The notes under the pieces are model-generated. The model was not told the origin of the DNA, searched no databases, and was given only the letters and a program-made list of their open reading frames with translations. A stretch of DNA of 64,000 nucleotides, taken from assembly GCF_003385775.1 (NCBI RefSeq), contig NZ_QRDP01000004.1, positions 682,001-746,000 on the forward strand. Direction: 5' to 3'. The stretch's first letter is position 1; the number at the start of each line of letters is the position of its first letter. The translations under genes and the position numbers were made by a program. Shown here piece by piece: positions 17,919-27,610 of this stretch. The DNA is from Parasphingopyxis lamellibrachiae. Its GTDB lineage: Bacteria; Pseudomonadota; Alphaproteobacteria; Sphingomonadales; Sphingomonadaceae.

Positions 17919-18524
17919 TTAAAGGCAGCCTTCCACATATTGGATACTGGGGCCGCCGGCATGGATCAGCTCGATCACGCCTTCCGCGTTAGTCTCGTAC
18001 CGAATACCGCGCGCATTCTCGTCCGACGTCCCGTTTTCGGTAATTTCCCCAGTGCTCCAAACGGTGAGATATTCGGCCGGTAAACCGATATAATTATGAG
18101 GCAGCACATCGAGCCGGTCGCCATAGGCCGCACGTACCGCGTCAGCGCTGTCGCCAACGGAAAGCCCTTCGGATGTCTGAAGGGTGGAGCCTGCACTCAG
18201 AGAAATGCTGGTCAACACTCCGCTTTCGATCATCACGAACATTCCGGTGGGCGCCTGAGCCGGCGGAAACTGGTCGCAAAATTCGGGTTCCGGGCTCCCC
18301 ATCGCCTCGGGATCTGCAGGGCCGCCCACGGCCGCAACCACCTCATCGCGCGACATGCCGATGCGCAGCGGCCCCCAGCCCCCAGCCGACAGCACATCGC
18401 CCACTGTCGCGGCGTCAGCTTCCTGGGCGTCGTCTGTAGCGCCGGAGTCCGCTGCCGGTTCGTCGGTTTCCACACAACCGGAAAACAAAATTAGCGCGGC
18501 CGTCATTCCAACAAGCTTCTTCAT
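17919..18524 (-). CDS. putative lipoprotein of unknown function
   Basis: A 201-residue exported lipoprotein. The N-terminus MKKLVGMTAALILFSGC is a type II signal with lipobox Cys17, followed by an acidic Ala/Asp-rich linker to about residue 45. The rest is a compact domain beginning GGWGPLRIGMSRDEVVAAVGG and continuing with FVMIESGVLTSISL and LSVGDSADAVRAAYG. This repeat of 'G-M-S-x-x-E-V' and 'V-G-D-S-A-x-x-V' resembles BLIP/SmpA-like folds, though that is only an impression. ATG 18524 follows GGGGAGAG. It is divergent from the MFS gene. Function unknown. Confidence 0.75.
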   Translation of the reverse strand: MKKLVGMTAALILFSGCVETDEPAADSGATDDAQEADAATVGDVLSAGGWGPLRIGMSRDEVVAAVGGPADPEAMGSPEPEFCDQFPPAQAPTGMFVMIESGVLTSISLSAGSTLQTSEGLSVGDSADAVRAAYGDRLDVLPHNYIGLPAEYLTVWSTGEITENGTSDENARGIRYETNAEGVIELIHAGGPSIQYVEGCL

Positions 18525-18679
18525 ATCCACTCTCCCCAGATCGCAATGTCGTGCGCCCCTGCCGAGTAGATCAACAATCGCCCGCCCGATCAACCATAAA
18601 CGGCAGGCCAAGCTTTGCTTTTGACCCTGAAACGCTGCTTCTCTTGCCGACGCGCCACCGCTGCGACTAGACGGCTCTG

Positions 18680-19987
18680 ATGGCCCACGAACCGCATCCG
18701 TTCCAGATAGTAAACTTCCGGGCCTATTGGGCTTCGCGGCTGTCGATGACACTTGGCCAATATGCGATGATGCTGATCATCGGCTGGCAGGCCTATAATA
18801 TCGCCCGCGATGGCGGAATGAGCGTGGGCGGTGCGGCTGGACAGCTGGCGATTATCGGCCTGCTGCAATTCGTGCCGCTGTTCCTGCTGACGCCCTTTGC
18901 AGGGCTCGCGGCCGACCGGTTCGATCGCAAGACAGTCGCCCGCATCATGGTAGCACTGCAGATGCTGTGCGCTGCCGCGCTGAGTTTCGCGACATGGTCG
19001 GACATGATGACGCTGCCGACATTGTTCGGCATCGCGGTTATTCTCGGAATAGCGCGCGCCTTTGCCGGGCCGGCGCTCAGCGCGCTCGCGCCCAATCTCG
19101 TTCCCAAAGCGGTGCTGCCCAATGCCATCGCGCTGAGCTCGATCGCCTGGCAAACCGGCATGATCGTCGGCCCGGCAATCGGTGGCTATCTTTATGTCAT
19201 CAATCCCGCCCTGCCCTATGCGGCGACCTGCGGGCTGCTTAGCATTTCCTTTATTGCGCTAAGCCTGATTGGTGCGGTGCCCCGGCCCGCGATCAGGGGT
19301 ACACAACACCCGGTTTCGCAGGTTGTCGACGGATTGCGCTATGTCCGTCGCAACAAGATGGTGCTGGGCGCGATCACGCTTGATCTGTTCGCTGTGTTTC
19401 TGGCCGGCGCAACCGCGCTCTTCCCGGTCTATGCACGCGACATATTGGAAGTCGGCGCAACCGGGCTCAGCCAGCTTGCCGCCGCGCCTGCTGTCGGGGC
19501 CGCGCTCACCGCACTCTGGTTTTCCTTCCGCCCACTCAAGAACAATGTCGGGCCGAAAATGCTATGGGCGGTAGGCTTTTTCGGGCTGGCCACCATCGTC
19601 TTCGGCTTTTCGACATCGATGCCGCTTTCCCTTGCCGCGCTTTTTGTCGTTGGCGCGGCCGACATGTTCTCCGTCTATATCCGCCAGTCGCTGATCCAGC
19701 TTCATACGCCCGATGACAAGCGCGGACGGGTATCGTCCGTTTCGCTGTTGACCATCTCGGCTTCCAACGAATTCGGCGACTTTTTCAGCGGTACGCTGGC
19801 CTGGATTATCGGCCCCGTCGCGGCCGTGGTCACAGGCGGTTTCGGAGCTATCGCGACGGTGCTATTGTGGACCGCATGGTTCCCGGCGCTACGAACAACC
19901 AAGACATTCGAGCCGCCTGACGATCTCGACAATGACGATGATGAAGCCGGGCGGACAGAACAGACCTTGCAGGAGAAGACGACATGA
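18680..19987 (+). CDS. MFS exporter, EntS/MFS_3-like
   Basis: Twelve-segment major facilitator of the EntS (enterobactin exporter) type, 435 residues. The loop between segments 2 and 3 carries [16 protein letters not shown], the MFS signature A region. The N-terminal [27 protein letters not shown] is typical of this subgroup. The C-terminus is acidic. The substrate is unknown and no siderophore genes are nearby. The stop overlaps cysK by 4 bases. The shared upstream region with the lipoprotein gene holds no clear operator. Confidence 0.85.
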   Translation: MAHEPHPFQIVNFRAYWASRLSMTLGQYAMMLIIGWQAYNIARDGGMSVGGAAGQLAIIGLLQFVPLFLLTPFAGLAADRFDRKTVARIMVALQMLCAAALSFATWSDMMTLPTLFGIAVILGIARAFAGPALSALAPNLVPKAVLPNAIALSSIAWQTGMIVGPAIGGYLYVINPALPYAATCGLLSISFIALSLIGAVPRPAIRGTQHPVSQVVDGLRYVRRNKMVLGAITLDLFAVFLAGATALFPVYARDILEVGATGLSQLAAAPAVGAALTALWFSFRPLKNNVGPKMLWAVGFFGLATIVFGFSTSMPLSLAALFVVGAADMFSVYIRQSLIQLHTPDDKRGRVSSVSLLTISASNEFGDFFSGTLAWIIGPVAAVVTGGFGAIATVLLWTAWFPALRTTKTFEPPDDLDNDDDEAGRTEQTLQEKTT

Positions 19988-20904
19988 AAGCCGCAAATAT
20001 CCTCGAAACGATCGGCAACACCCCGCACATCCGTGTGCAGAGGCTATTTGGGGATGCTGAGGTGTGGATCAAGTCGGAGCGCGGCAATCCGGGCGGATCG
20101 ATCAAAGACCGTATCGCCCTCGCCATGATCGAAGATGCCGAACAGTCCGGCGCATTAAAGCCCGGCGGCAGGATCATCGAGCCCACGTCCGGCAACACCG
20201 GTATCGGGCTTGCCATGGTCGCCGCTGTGAAAGGCTATGAGCTCGTGCTCGTGATGCCCGAAAGCATGTCCGTCGAACGGCGAAGGCTGATGCTTTCCTA
20301 TGGCGCAACCTTCGATCTCACGCCCAAGGAAAAAGGCATGAAAGGCGCGATCGAGCGCGCGCAGGAACTGGTGGCGGCGGATGCCAACGCCTGGATGCCG
20401 CAACAGTTCGACAACCCGGCCAATGTCGCCGTTCATGTCGAGACGACGGCAAAGGAAATTCTCGCCGACTTTGCCGACGCGCCCATCGACATCCTGATTA
20501 CCGGCGTCGGCACCGGCGGACATATTACCGGGTGCGCGGAAGTGCTCAAGAAACACTGGCCCGCCATGAAAGCCTATGCCGTCGAGCCGGTAGGTTCGCC
20601 GGTCATCTCGGGCGGCCAGCCCGGCCCTCATCCTATCCAGGGTATCGGCGCAGGGTTCATCCCGAGCAATCTCCACACCCAGGCCATCGACGGAGCGATC
20701 CAGGTCGATCCGGACGATGCCAAGGAAATGGCGCGTCGTGCAGCACGGGAGGAAGGTACGCTTGTGGGCATCAGCTCCGGCGCTACCCTGCAGGCCATCA
20801 AACAGAAGTTGACGGAAGTCGACGATGGTGTCCGCGTTCTCGGCTTCAACTACGATACCGGCGAGCGTTACCTGTCGGTTCCCGATTTCCTCCCGGAAGA
20901 ATAG
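19984..20904 (+). CDS. cysK: cysteine synthase A (O-acetylserine sulfhydrylase)
   Basis: PLP enzyme making cysteine from O-acetylserine and sulfide. The Schiff-base lysine is Lys41 in [11 protein letters not shown]. The substrate loop [16 protein letters not shown] and the phosphate cleft [10 protein letters not shown] are present. Length 306. It is translationally coupled to the MFS gene (ATGA overlap). The pairing raises the possibility that the exporter handles a cysteine-pathway metabolite, but that is speculation. Confidence 0.95.
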   Translation: MKAANILETIGNTPHIRVQRLFGDAEVWIKSERGNPGGSIKDRIALAMIEDAEQSGALKPGGRIIEPTSGNTGIGLAMVAAVKGYELVLVMPESMSVERRRLMLSYGATFDLTPKEKGMKGAIERAQELVAADANAWMPQQFDNPANVAVHVETTAKEILADFADAPIDILITGVGTGGHITGCAEVLKKHWPAMKAYAVEPVGSPVISGGQPGPHPIQGIGAGFIPSNLHTQAIDGAIQVDPDDAKEMARRAAREEGTLVGISSGATLQAIKQKLTEVDDGVRVLGFNYDTGERYLSVPDFLPEE

Positions 20905-20926
20905 GAGAATGGCTCCGGCCTGATCC

Positions 20927-21673
20927 ATGTGCGTTCTGGCTTTTGCATGGGCTGCGCATCCGCGCTGGCAGCTGGTCATGATCGGCAATCGCGATGAGCT
21001 TCACGCCCGGCCTGCGGCGGCGCTCGAACGCTGGGGCGATCACCCGCACGTTATCGCAGGCCGCGATCTCGAAGCTGGAGGAACCTGGCTGGGCGTATCG
21101 GAAGAAGGGCGCTTTGCGGTTGTCACCAATGTTGCAAACCTCGCTGGCCCGCAGCCGGACAAAGCATCGCGCGGCGCGCTTATCGCTGACATACTGATCG
21201 GCCGCGGTCGCTATGCCGCTCCGGAAAGTGGCGACCTGGACGATTTCAACCCGTTCAACATTATTGCGGTCGATAGCGGAAAGGCCCAGCTGCTCAGCAA
21301 TCGGCCCGGTGCCGTAAAACGCACTCTTGGCCCCGGCATTTACGGCCTGTCCAATAGCATGTTCGAAGATAACTGGGCGAAGACGGATCGCATTAAAGCG
21401 TTGTTGGGCGACTGGCTCGATGCGGACAGCGAGAGCGATGGCCACCTGTTCGACGCGCTGCGGGCGGACGATGCACCGCAAGTTCCGCCAATCCGCGCCC
21501 AGCACAGCCCGATATTCATCCGCAACCCGCGTTATGGAACGCGCTGCAGCACCATGGTCGCCATAGACCATGCCGGTTGTGGCTGGATCTCGGAACGCCG
21601 CTACAATGCGGAGGGAGGCAAGACCGGCCAGACGCGCATGGCCATCGACTGGAGCGCATCAGCCACAGGCTGA
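20927..21673 (+). CDS. NRDE-family (TANGO2-like) protein
   Basis: Member of the NRDE/TANGO2 family, named for the Asn-Arg-Asp-Glu motif seen here as MIGNRDELHARPA. Cys2 follows the initiator Met, fitting an N-terminal nucleophile fold. Other conserved parts are GRDLEAGGTWLGVSEEGRFAVVTN and a C-terminal TRCSTMVAID. Length 248. The biochemical role is unsettled; heme trafficking has been proposed for animal homologs. It lies 22 bases after cysK and its stop is 4 bases from that of the opposing gene. Confidence 0.85.
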   Translation: MCVLAFAWAAHPRWQLVMIGNRDELHARPAAALERWGDHPHVIAGRDLEAGGTWLGVSEEGRFAVVTNVANLAGPQPDKASRGALIADILIGRGRYAAPESGDLDDFNPFNIIAVDSGKAQLLSNRPGAVKRTLGPGIYGLSNSMFEDNWAKTDRIKALLGDWLDADSESDGHLFDALRADDAPQVPPIRAQHSPIFIRNPRYGTRCSTMVAIDHAGCGWISERRYNAEGGKTGQTRMAIDWSASATG

Positions 21674-21677
21674 GAAG

Positions 21678-22379
21678 CTATTTGCCCTGATCTTCCTGCA
21701 TGACCGGTGGCAACAGCTCTTCCGGCGGCCGGACATCGTCACCCTCAAAGTCGGGATCCTCGGCAACAGGCTCGTCATCGCCAGGTGCGAACTCATCCTT
21801 CCCCTCCTCATTGATCCCGCCTTCGGCCTCGTCCTTGTCGGCAGGATCCGAGCGCCGGGTTACCAGATCGGCATCGGCCAGCCGGTCGATCAGGTCGTCG
21901 GCCCCGTTCATCCGGTGCACACGCCCGCGCCCGTCGGCAGTCGGTTCCGCGATATATTCAAGGCTGGCGTTCAAGCGACGGCTATAGTTAAATGCCGGTT
22001 CGGTCCCGCGCGGCAGTTCCAATATAAGCCTGCCCTCGCACCGTGCCTGTTCGAGACCCTCATCGAAATCGATCAGCCGCGGTTCTTCCATACGTGCGAG
22101 CGTTCCGCCCTCAAGCCGGCTCAATAATGCGCCGTCATCGTTGCTGGCTGTGCGCGCCCGGGCAAATATCCGTTGGCGAATGGAATCGATTGTCGATTGC
22201 GCAGCGCAAAGGCGTTCCCCGGAGCTCATTTCGGCGAGATCGCCCTCGGCGGATTCCGAATCCGACGCGGATTCATAGCGATAGTCAGCCAGGCCGAGCT
22301 GCATCGACCCGACATAAGCCAGCCCGGCAACGGCGACGACGCCCAATATTCCTATGATCCATTTCAGGCGTGTCGGCAC
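21678..22379 (-). CDS. membrane-anchored acidic protein of unknown function
   Basis: A 233-residue protein with a single N-terminal hydrophobic segment (about residues 7-25, WIIGILGVVAVAGLAYVGSM). It has a mixed middle domain and a strongly acidic, proline-containing C-terminus rich in Asp/Glu. Residues 55-140 hold CAAQSTIDSIRQRIFARA and LILELPRGTEPAFNYSRRLNAS, so a folded extracytoplasmic domain is likely. The start is GTG at 22379, supported by GAGGAA six to seven bases upstream. I do not recognise the family. Confidence 0.7.
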   Translation of the reverse strand: MPTRLKWIIGILGVVAVAGLAYVGSMQLGLADYRYESASDSESAEGDLAEMSSGERLCAAQSTIDSIRQRIFARARTASNDDGALLSRLEGGTLARMEEPRLIDFDEGLEQARCEGRLILELPRGTEPAFNYSRRLNASLEYIAEPTADGRGRVHRMNGADDLIDRLADADLVTRRSDPADKDEAEGGINEEGKDEFAPGDDEPVAEDPDFEGDDVRPPEELLPPVMQEDQGK

Positions 22380-22437
22380 AGGCTCTTCCTCTTCACGTGA
22401 TCCCGCTATTTAGGATGAGACGAGCGATGACGTCCAG

Positions 22438-22461
22438 CGTGTCCGGTGGCCACCGGACACG
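22438..22461. repeat. 24-base perfect palindrome without loop
   Basis: CGTGTCCGGTGG (22438-22449) is followed at once by its exact reverse complement, CCACCGGACACG (22450-22461). It lies between the stop of the acyl-CoA dehydrogenase gene and the start of the acidic membrane protein gene, both on the minus strand. No T-run follows. It could be a protein-binding site, a transcript-end hairpin or one copy of a dispersed repeat. Confidence 0.7.
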
Positions 22462-22500
22462 TCAAACGCCATTCTGCCACTCCTGATCCGGTTTTAGGGC

Positions 22501-24303
22501 CTAGGCTGAGATGAACATCTCAGGCTCAAGCGCCATCAGGCTGTCCGAACCGCCCTCAATCTTTGCTCGCAGACCGGCCGCATCGGGCATGATTTTCTCC
22601 GCATAGAAACGCGCCGTTACCAGTTTGGCTTCGTGGAAGGCTTTGTCTTCCGTGCCGGCTTCGATGGCAGCGGCGCTGGCCTTCGCCATGCGCAGCCACA
22701 TCAGGCCGAGCGTGGTGACGCCCATAAGCTGCATATAGTTGTAAGCGGCGGCACCGGCATTGTTGAGATTGGTAAATGCGTTCTGCATCAACCACATCGT
22801 GGCACCACGCAGCTCGCCATTTGCTTTTTCGAGCCCGGTTGCCACGGCATTGACGGCTTCGTTCTCCTGCAATTCGGCAACTTCTTCACCAACCATGGCC
22901 AGAAATGCCTGAATTGCCCGGCCGCCGTCCTTGGCGAGCTTGCGTCCGACAAGGTCCATCGCCTGAACCCCGTTTGTGCCCTCGTAGATCTGCGCGATCC
23001 GCGCATCGCGGACATATTGTTCCATACCCCATTCGCGGATGTAGCCATGGCCGCCAAAAACCTGCTGCGACTGGGTTGCGATCTGGTAGCCGAGATCCGT
23101 CACAAAACCCTTGATGACAGGCGTCAGCAGCGAGATCATATCGTCGGCAACCTGCCGTTCTTCTTCAGTCTGCGCCTTGTGGGCAAGATCGACCTGCAGG
23201 CCGCCCCAGATGCACAGCGCGCGGCTGGCTTCCAGATAGGCTTTCGATTCCATCAGCATCCGGCGAACATCCGGATGGACAAAAAGCGTATCGGCTTTTT
23301 CTTCCGGTTCCGCCGGACCCGTCAGCGCCCTGCCCTGCCGGCGATCCTGCGCATAGGCGACCGCATTCTGGAACGCGACTTCGCCAATCCCGAGACCCTG
23401 CGCCCCGACGCCCAGGCGCGCGGCGTTCATCATGATGAACATCGCGGCAAGGCCCTTATTCTCTTCCCCGACGAGCCAGCCCGATGCACCGTCGTAATTC
23501 ATGACGCAGGTCGAATTGCCGTGGATACCCATTTTCTCTTCGATCGAGCCGCAGGAAGCCGCGTTACGCTCGCCGAGCGAGCCGTCGTCATTGACGAGAA
23601 ATTTGGGTACGATGAACAGCGAGATTCCCTTCACGCTGTCAGGCGCATCCGGCGTCTTGGCGAGCACCAGATGGATGATATTTTCCGTCAGGTCATGCTC
23701 GCCCGACGAGATGAATATCTTTGTACCGGAAACCTTGAAACTGCCATCGGCCTGCGGTTCCGCCTTCGTGCGGATCAGGCCGAGATCCGTGCCGCAGTGG
23801 GGTTCCGTAAGGTTCATCGTGCCGCCCCATTCGCCAGACACCATTTTGGGCACATATTTTTCTTTTTGCGCCTGCGAGCCTTTCGCCATGATCGCAGCGG
23901 TCGCGCCCATCGTCAGTCCGTTATACATCGCAAACGCCATGTTGGAGCTGATCATATATTCTTCGATCGCGGTGCCGAGAACATGCGGCAGGCCCTGTCC
24001 GCCAAATTCCTCCGGGCCGGTCAAGGTGGTCCAGCCACCCTCAACAAGCTGGCGATAGGCTTCCTTGAACCCGTCGGGCGTCGATACCGAGCCATCCTCA
24101 TGCCGGGTGCAGCCCTGCTCGTCCCCAACTTGATTGAGCGGAAACAGCACTTCCGAACAAAACCGTCCGCCTTCGGTCAATATGGCATCGGCCATATCCA
24201 TCGTCGCATTCTCGAATCCGAGAAGGTTCGCATAACGATCCAGGCCGACAATATGATTCAGTACATATTGGGTATCGCGAACGGGTGCCGTGTATGTGGG
24301 CAT
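22501..24303 (-). CDS. acyl-CoA dehydrogenase with C-terminal extension
   Basis: FAD enzyme that oxidises acyl-CoA to enoyl-CoA in beta-oxidation or a related route. It has 600 residues, in the long AcdB/DmdC-like class carrying an extra C-terminal domain. The FAD/substrate segments are [19 protein letters not shown] and the [10 protein letters not shown] strand. The late motif [22 protein letters not shown] is diagnostic of the family. ATG 24303 ([13 protein letters not shown]) is the family start, although the frame is open to 24420. A MerR-type regulator gene ends 76 bases upstream on the same strand, suggesting joint control. Substrate chain length is not readable. Confidence 0.92.
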   Translation of the reverse strand: MPTYTAPVRDTQYVLNHIVGLDRYANLLGFENATMDMADAILTEGGRFCSEVLFPLNQVGDEQGCTRHEDGSVSTPDGFKEAYRQLVEGGWTTLTGPEEFGGQGLPHVLGTAIEEYMISSNMAFAMYNGLTMGATAAIMAKGSQAQKEKYVPKMVSGEWGGTMNLTEPHCGTDLGLIRTKAEPQADGSFKVSGTKIFISSGEHDLTENIIHLVLAKTPDAPDSVKGISLFIVPKFLVNDDGSLGERNAASCGSIEEKMGIHGNSTCVMNYDGASGWLVGEENKGLAAMFIMMNAARLGVGAQGLGIGEVAFQNAVAYAQDRRQGRALTGPAEPEEKADTLFVHPDVRRMLMESKAYLEASRALCIWGGLQVDLAHKAQTEEERQVADDMISLLTPVIKGFVTDLGYQIATQSQQVFGGHGYIREWGMEQYVRDARIAQIYEGTNGVQAMDLVGRKLAKDGGRAIQAFLAMVGEEVAELQENEAVNAVATGLEKANGELRGATMWLMQNAFTNLNNAGAAAYNYMQLMGVTTLGLMWLRMAKASAAAIEAGTEDKAFHEAKLVTARFYAEKIMPDAAGLRAKIEGGSDSLMALEPEMFISA

Positions 24304-24379
24304 GGTAATGGACTCCAATGTGGGAGCGCGATTTCCGCGGTCCCTGAATATCAAAATTTGGGCGCGAAATGATCGCGGA

Positions 24380-24796
24380 CTATTTGTCGATTTTTTCGAC
24401 CAGCTCGATGAAATTCTCAAGCTCGATGATCGAAGAATCGATATCCTCGCGCTGGCGCTTCAGAATTTCGATGCGCTCCCGGCACTTTACGAGAGTGACC
24501 TTGCGCTGCTTCACACGACCATCGCCAAGATCATACAGATCGATCATCTCGCGGATATCCGCGAGGCTGAAGCCGGTCCGCTTGGCACGCAAAATCCAGG
24601 CAAGTCTCGCCCTGTCCCGCTGCGCATAAACCCTGGTAAGACCGTGCCGTTCCGGCGAGATCAGTCCCTCGTCTTCGTAAAAGCGCAAAGCGCGCGGCGT
24701 CACTCCGAATTCCTCGGAAAGATCGGAGATCGTATAGGTTTCGCGGTTTTTTTCATCGGGTGTATCGATGCCCGCATGCTGTAGTGTTTCTGCCAT
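24380..24796 (-). CDS. MerR-family transcriptional regulator, LiuR/CueR-like
   Basis: DNA-binding regulator with an N-terminal winged helix (about residues 20-90: [37 protein letters not shown]) and a C-terminal coiled coil (about 95-136) for dimerisation. There are no metal-binding cysteines beyond KCRERI, so metal sensing is unlikely. It resembles regulators of acyl-CoA and branched-chain amino-acid catabolism. The acyl-CoA dehydrogenase gene follows on the same strand. Two ACGT-rich palindromes sit 20-53 bases before its start, over a good -35/-10 pair, implying self-regulation. Length 138. Confidence 0.85.
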   Translation of the reverse strand: MAETLQHAGIDTPDEKNRETYTISDLSEEFGVTPRALRFYEDEGLISPERHGLTRVYAQRDRARLAWILRAKRTGFSLADIREMIDLYDLGDGRVKQRKVTLVKCRERIEILKRQREDIDSSIIELENFIELVEKIDK

Positions 24797-24815
24797 GTCG
24801 CCTCAATAAAAGCGG

Positions 24816-24831
24816 TTCACGTTAACGTCAA
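24816..24831 (-). promoter_or_regulatory. palindromic operator overlapping the merR-acd promoter
   Basis: On the minus strand TTGACGTTAACGTGAA is a near-perfect palindrome (one mismatched pair). Its first six bases are a -35 (TTGACG); after 17 bases comes TATTGA as -10, then the regulator ATG. ACGT-rich palindromes of this kind are recalled for LiuR-type MerR proteins. Confidence 0.5.
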
Positions 24832-24834
24832 TCG

Positions 24835-24849
24835 GTGACGCTACGTCAC
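24835..24849. promoter_or_regulatory. second palindrome upstream of the merR-type gene
   Basis: GTGACG-CTA-CGTCAC is an exact 6-3-6 inverted repeat, three bases from the first site and sharing its TGACG/CGTCA half-sites. It may be a second binding site for the same regulator. Confidence 0.35.
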
Positions 24850-24880
24850 TGGGAATATTTATGTCGGAATTGTGAGATAT

Positions 24881-25243
24881 CTAGGTAATACGGGTCAGGG
24901 CTTCGCCTTCGATGCGCCGATAGAAGCAGCTGGTTTCGCCAGTATGGCAAGCCGGACCCGCCGGGTCCGCAACCAGCCAGACGGCATCCTGATCGCAATC
25001 GATCCGCATGTCGGCAATACGCAGGATGTTGCCGGAGGTTTCCCCCTTCTTCCACAGCGATTTCCGGCTGCGCGACCAGAAATGAGCAACCCCGGTTTCG
25101 ATTGTGAGGTTCAGGGCTTCCCGGTTCATATGCGCGACCATCAGAACATCGCCGCTCTCACGTGCCGTAATCACCGCCGTCAGCAGTCCCGTTGCGTCGT
25201 ACTTCGGATCAAGGGTCAGCGCGGTTTCGCGATCATCGGCCAT
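24881..25243 (-). CDS. hisI: phosphoribosyl-AMP cyclohydrolase
   Basis: Third step of histidine synthesis: opens the adenine ring of PR-AMP. Zinc and magnesium ligands are in [11 protein letters not shown] and [12 protein letters not shown]. The [18 protein letters not shown] segment is the family hallmark. At 120 residues it is the monofunctional form without HisE. It is divergent from purF, with 121 bases between starts. PR-AMP derives from PRPP, as does the PurF substrate, so the pairing is metabolically sensible but not necessarily functional. Confidence 0.96.
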   Translation of the reverse strand: MADDRETALTLDPKYDATGLLTAVITARESGDVLMVAHMNREALNLTIETGVAHFWSRSRKSLWKKGETSGNILRIADMRIDCDQDAVWLVADPAGPACHTGETSCFYRRIEGEALTRIT

Positions 25244-25301
25244 TTGGAGCTGCTTTCTTCGGAGAGAATCTCTGAAATCCTCATCGCATTATGACAAAGA
25301 C

Positions 25302-25330
25302 AAGACAAACGCGATTCCCCCCCCTATATG
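25302..25330 (+). promoter_or_regulatory. candidate purF promoter with a C8 tract in the spacer
   Basis: AAGACA (25302-25307), a 17-base spacer and TATATG (25325-25330) lie about 35 bases before the purF ATG. The last eight bases of the spacer (25317-25324) are all C. A gain or loss of one base would alter spacing. Confidence 0.4.
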
Positions 25331-25364
25331 CTCGCACGTGACCGACCATTGCGCCGGAGTCGCT

Positions 25365-26822
25365 ATGCTGACCACCGATCCATATGATGATGACAAGCTG
25401 CGGGAGGAATGCGGCGTATTTGGCATCTGGGGTGCCGATACTGCTGCTGCTGTAGTCGCCCTTGGCCTGCATGCGCTTCAGCATCGCGGACAGGAAGCCG
25501 CCGGCATCACCAGTTACGACCGCAACTGGTTTCACAGTCATCGCGCCGTTGGCCATGTCGCCGGCAACTTCGATGAAGATCATATCATCCGCCAGCTGCC
25601 CGGCGATGCCGCCTGTGGCCATGTTCGCTATTCTACAACCGGAGAAAGTGGACTGCGCAACGTGCAGCCGCTCTATGCCGAGCTCTCGTCCGGCGGATTT
25701 GCTGTGGCGCATAACGGCAATATCTCCAATGCCAGAACCCTGCGGCAGGAGCTGGTTCAGCATGGCTCCATCTTCCAGTCGACGTCCGACACCGAAACGA
25801 TCATCCATCTGGTGGCGACCTCATCATTCAAGACCCTGCTCGACAGTTTCATCGATGCGCTGAAACAACTCGAAGGAGCCTATTCGCTGGTCTGCATCAC
25901 ACCCGAGGGCATGATAGGCTGCCGCGATCCACTGGGTATCCGTCCCCTCGTAATGGGCAAACTCGGCGATGCGGTTATCTTCGCATCGGAAAGCGTGGCG
26001 TTCGACGTGGTCGGAGCCGAATTTATCCGCGAAGTCGAGCCGGGCGAACTGATTGTCGTCAATGACAAAGGCATCAGGTCTCTGCATCCCTTTGCCAAGA
26101 TTGCTCCGCGCCCCTGCATCTTCGAGCATGTCTACTTCTCGCGTCCAGATTCGATCGTCGATGGCCAGTCCGTCTATTCGGTACGCAAACAGATCGGCGC
26201 AGAGTTAGCCATCGAGAATCCCGTCGAAGCCGATCTCGTCATTCCGGTGCCCGATTCCGGAACGCCGGCGGCCATTGGATACGCCCAGCAGTCCGGCATT
26301 CCGTTCGAGCTCGGGATCATCCGGTCACATTATGTCGGCCGCACCTTCATTCAGCCCGGCGACAAGGTCCGCCACCTGGGCGTCAAGCTCAAGCATAATG
26401 CCAATCAGGCGCTGATCGAGGGCAAGCGCGTCATACTGGTGGACGATTCGATCGTCCGCGGAACCACGAGCACCAAGATTGTCGAGATGATGCGCGATGC
26501 CGGTGCGACGGAAGTCCATATGCGGATCGCCAGTCCGCCGACCCGCAACAGCTGCTTCTATGGCGTCGACACGCCGAAACGCGAAAAGCTGCTCGCCGCG
26601 CAATACGACGTCACCGGGATGCAGGACTATATCAAGGCAGACAGTCTCGCCTTTATCTCGATCGACGGACTGTACCGTGCCCTAGGCGAAACCGGGCGGA
26701 GCAATGATCATCCACAGCGCTGCGATGCATGTTTCACGGGCGATTATCCGACCACGCTGACCGATCAGGACGGCCTGGCCAATGTCACCCAGTTCCCCCT
26801 CCTGGCGGAACGCGTGACATGA
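25365..26822 (+). CDS. purF: amidophosphoribosyltransferase
   Basis: First committed step of purine synthesis: PRPP plus glutamine gives phosphoribosylamine. ATG 25365 (after CGGAG) gives a 15-residue propeptide before Cys16 in REECGVFGIWG, which should become the N-terminal nucleophile. The PRPP loop is VILVDDSIVRGTTS. Cysteines in RPCIFEHVYF, NSCFYGVDTP and RCDACFTGDYP match the Fe-S-containing B. subtilis type. Length 485. A longer open frame starts at 25104 but overlaps the hisI gene and promoter. An SDR gene follows after 32 bases. Confidence 0.96.
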   Translation: MLTTDPYDDDKLREECGVFGIWGADTAAAVVALGLHALQHRGQEAAGITSYDRNWFHSHRAVGHVAGNFDEDHIIRQLPGDAACGHVRYSTTGESGLRNVQPLYAELSSGGFAVAHNGNISNARTLRQELVQHGSIFQSTSDTETIIHLVATSSFKTLLDSFIDALKQLEGAYSLVCITPEGMIGCRDPLGIRPLVMGKLGDAVIFASESVAFDVVGAEFIREVEPGELIVVNDKGIRSLHPFAKIAPRPCIFEHVYFSRPDSIVDGQSVYSVRKQIGAELAIENPVEADLVIPVPDSGTPAAIGYAQQSGIPFELGIIRSHYVGRTFIQPGDKVRHLGVKLKHNANQALIEGKRVILVDDSIVRGTTSTKIVEMMRDAGATEVHMRIASPPTRNSCFYGVDTPKREKLLAAQYDVTGMQDYIKADSLAFISIDGLYRALGETGRSNDHPQRCDACFTGDYPTTLTDQDGLANVTQFPLLAERVT

Positions 26823-26854
26823 TCCTCGGCAAGCCATGGGAAGAGCAAATATAA

Positions 26855-27574
26855 ATGACCAAGACGCTGGACGGAAAACTGGCCCTTGTAACCGGTGCCA
26901 GTCGCGGGATCGGTGCGGCCACGGCAAAAGCGCTGGCGGCTGAGGGTGCGCATGTCATCCTCGTGGCCCGGACAGTAGGCGGCCTCGAAGAGGTCGAGGA
27001 TGCAATTCATGATGCCGGCGGCAGTGCGACCATCGCGCCTCTGGACCTCGTCGACGGCGACAGCATCCGGCGGCTTGCCGCTGCAATCAGCGAACGATGG
27101 GACGCACTCGATATCCTCGTCCTCAACGCGGCAATGCTGGGCTCGCTGATGCCCGTGCACCAGATCGACGCCAAGGAACTGTCCGACGTCATGACGCTCA
27201 ACTTCACGGCGCAGCAGGCGATGATCGCGGCCTTCGACCCGATGCTCCGCAAGAGCCAGCAGGGCCGGCTGATCGCCATCACCTCCAGCGTCGGCGCCAA
27301 TCCGCGTGCATTCTGGGGGGCTTACGGCGCCTCCAAGGCTGCGCTCGATACGCTGGTCACCGCCTATGGCGAAGAGGTCAAGAACCTCACACCCCTGCGC
27401 GTTGCCATTATCGATCCGGGGGCTACCGCAACCAAGATGCGTCAGCTTGCCTATCCGGGCGAGGACCAGGCAACGCTCAAGGGCCCCGACACGGTAGCGG
27501 ATGCGATCGTCGAACTGGCGACCGGCGATTTCGAGACCGGATACCGGGTAAAGGTCGAAAACCGGGGCACCTAG
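26855..27574 (+). CDS. short-chain dehydrogenase/reductase
   Basis: NAD(P)-dependent oxidoreductase with the classical SDR fold, 239 residues. The cofactor motif is TGASRGIG (residues 14-21), followed by LNAA, the catalytic Ser in ITSSVGANP and YGASK with Tyr and Lys. The IDPGATATKM segment closes the active site. The substrate is unknown. It lies 32 bases downstream of purF and is probably cotranscribed, an arrangement I recall as common in sphingomonads. Confidence 0.9.
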   Translation: MTKTLDGKLALVTGASRGIGAATAKALAAEGAHVILVARTVGGLEEVEDAIHDAGGSATIAPLDLVDGDSIRRLAAAISERWDALDILVLNAAMLGSLMPVHQIDAKELSDVMTLNFTAQQAMIAAFDPMLRKSQQGRLIAITSSVGANPRAFWGAYGASKAALDTLVTAYGEEVKNLTPLRVAIIDPGATATKMRQLAYPGEDQATLKGPDTVADAIVELATGDFETGYRVKVENRGT

Positions 27575-27610
27575 CCTATCACGCCCGGTCGGGGTAAGAA
27601 CGTCCCGACA

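Noticed and set aside
22633-24372. 579-codon open frame on the plus strand
   Set aside because: Antisense to the acyl-CoA dehydrogenase gene, with no recognisable domain and a composition rich in His/Arg/Phe typical of antisense frames.
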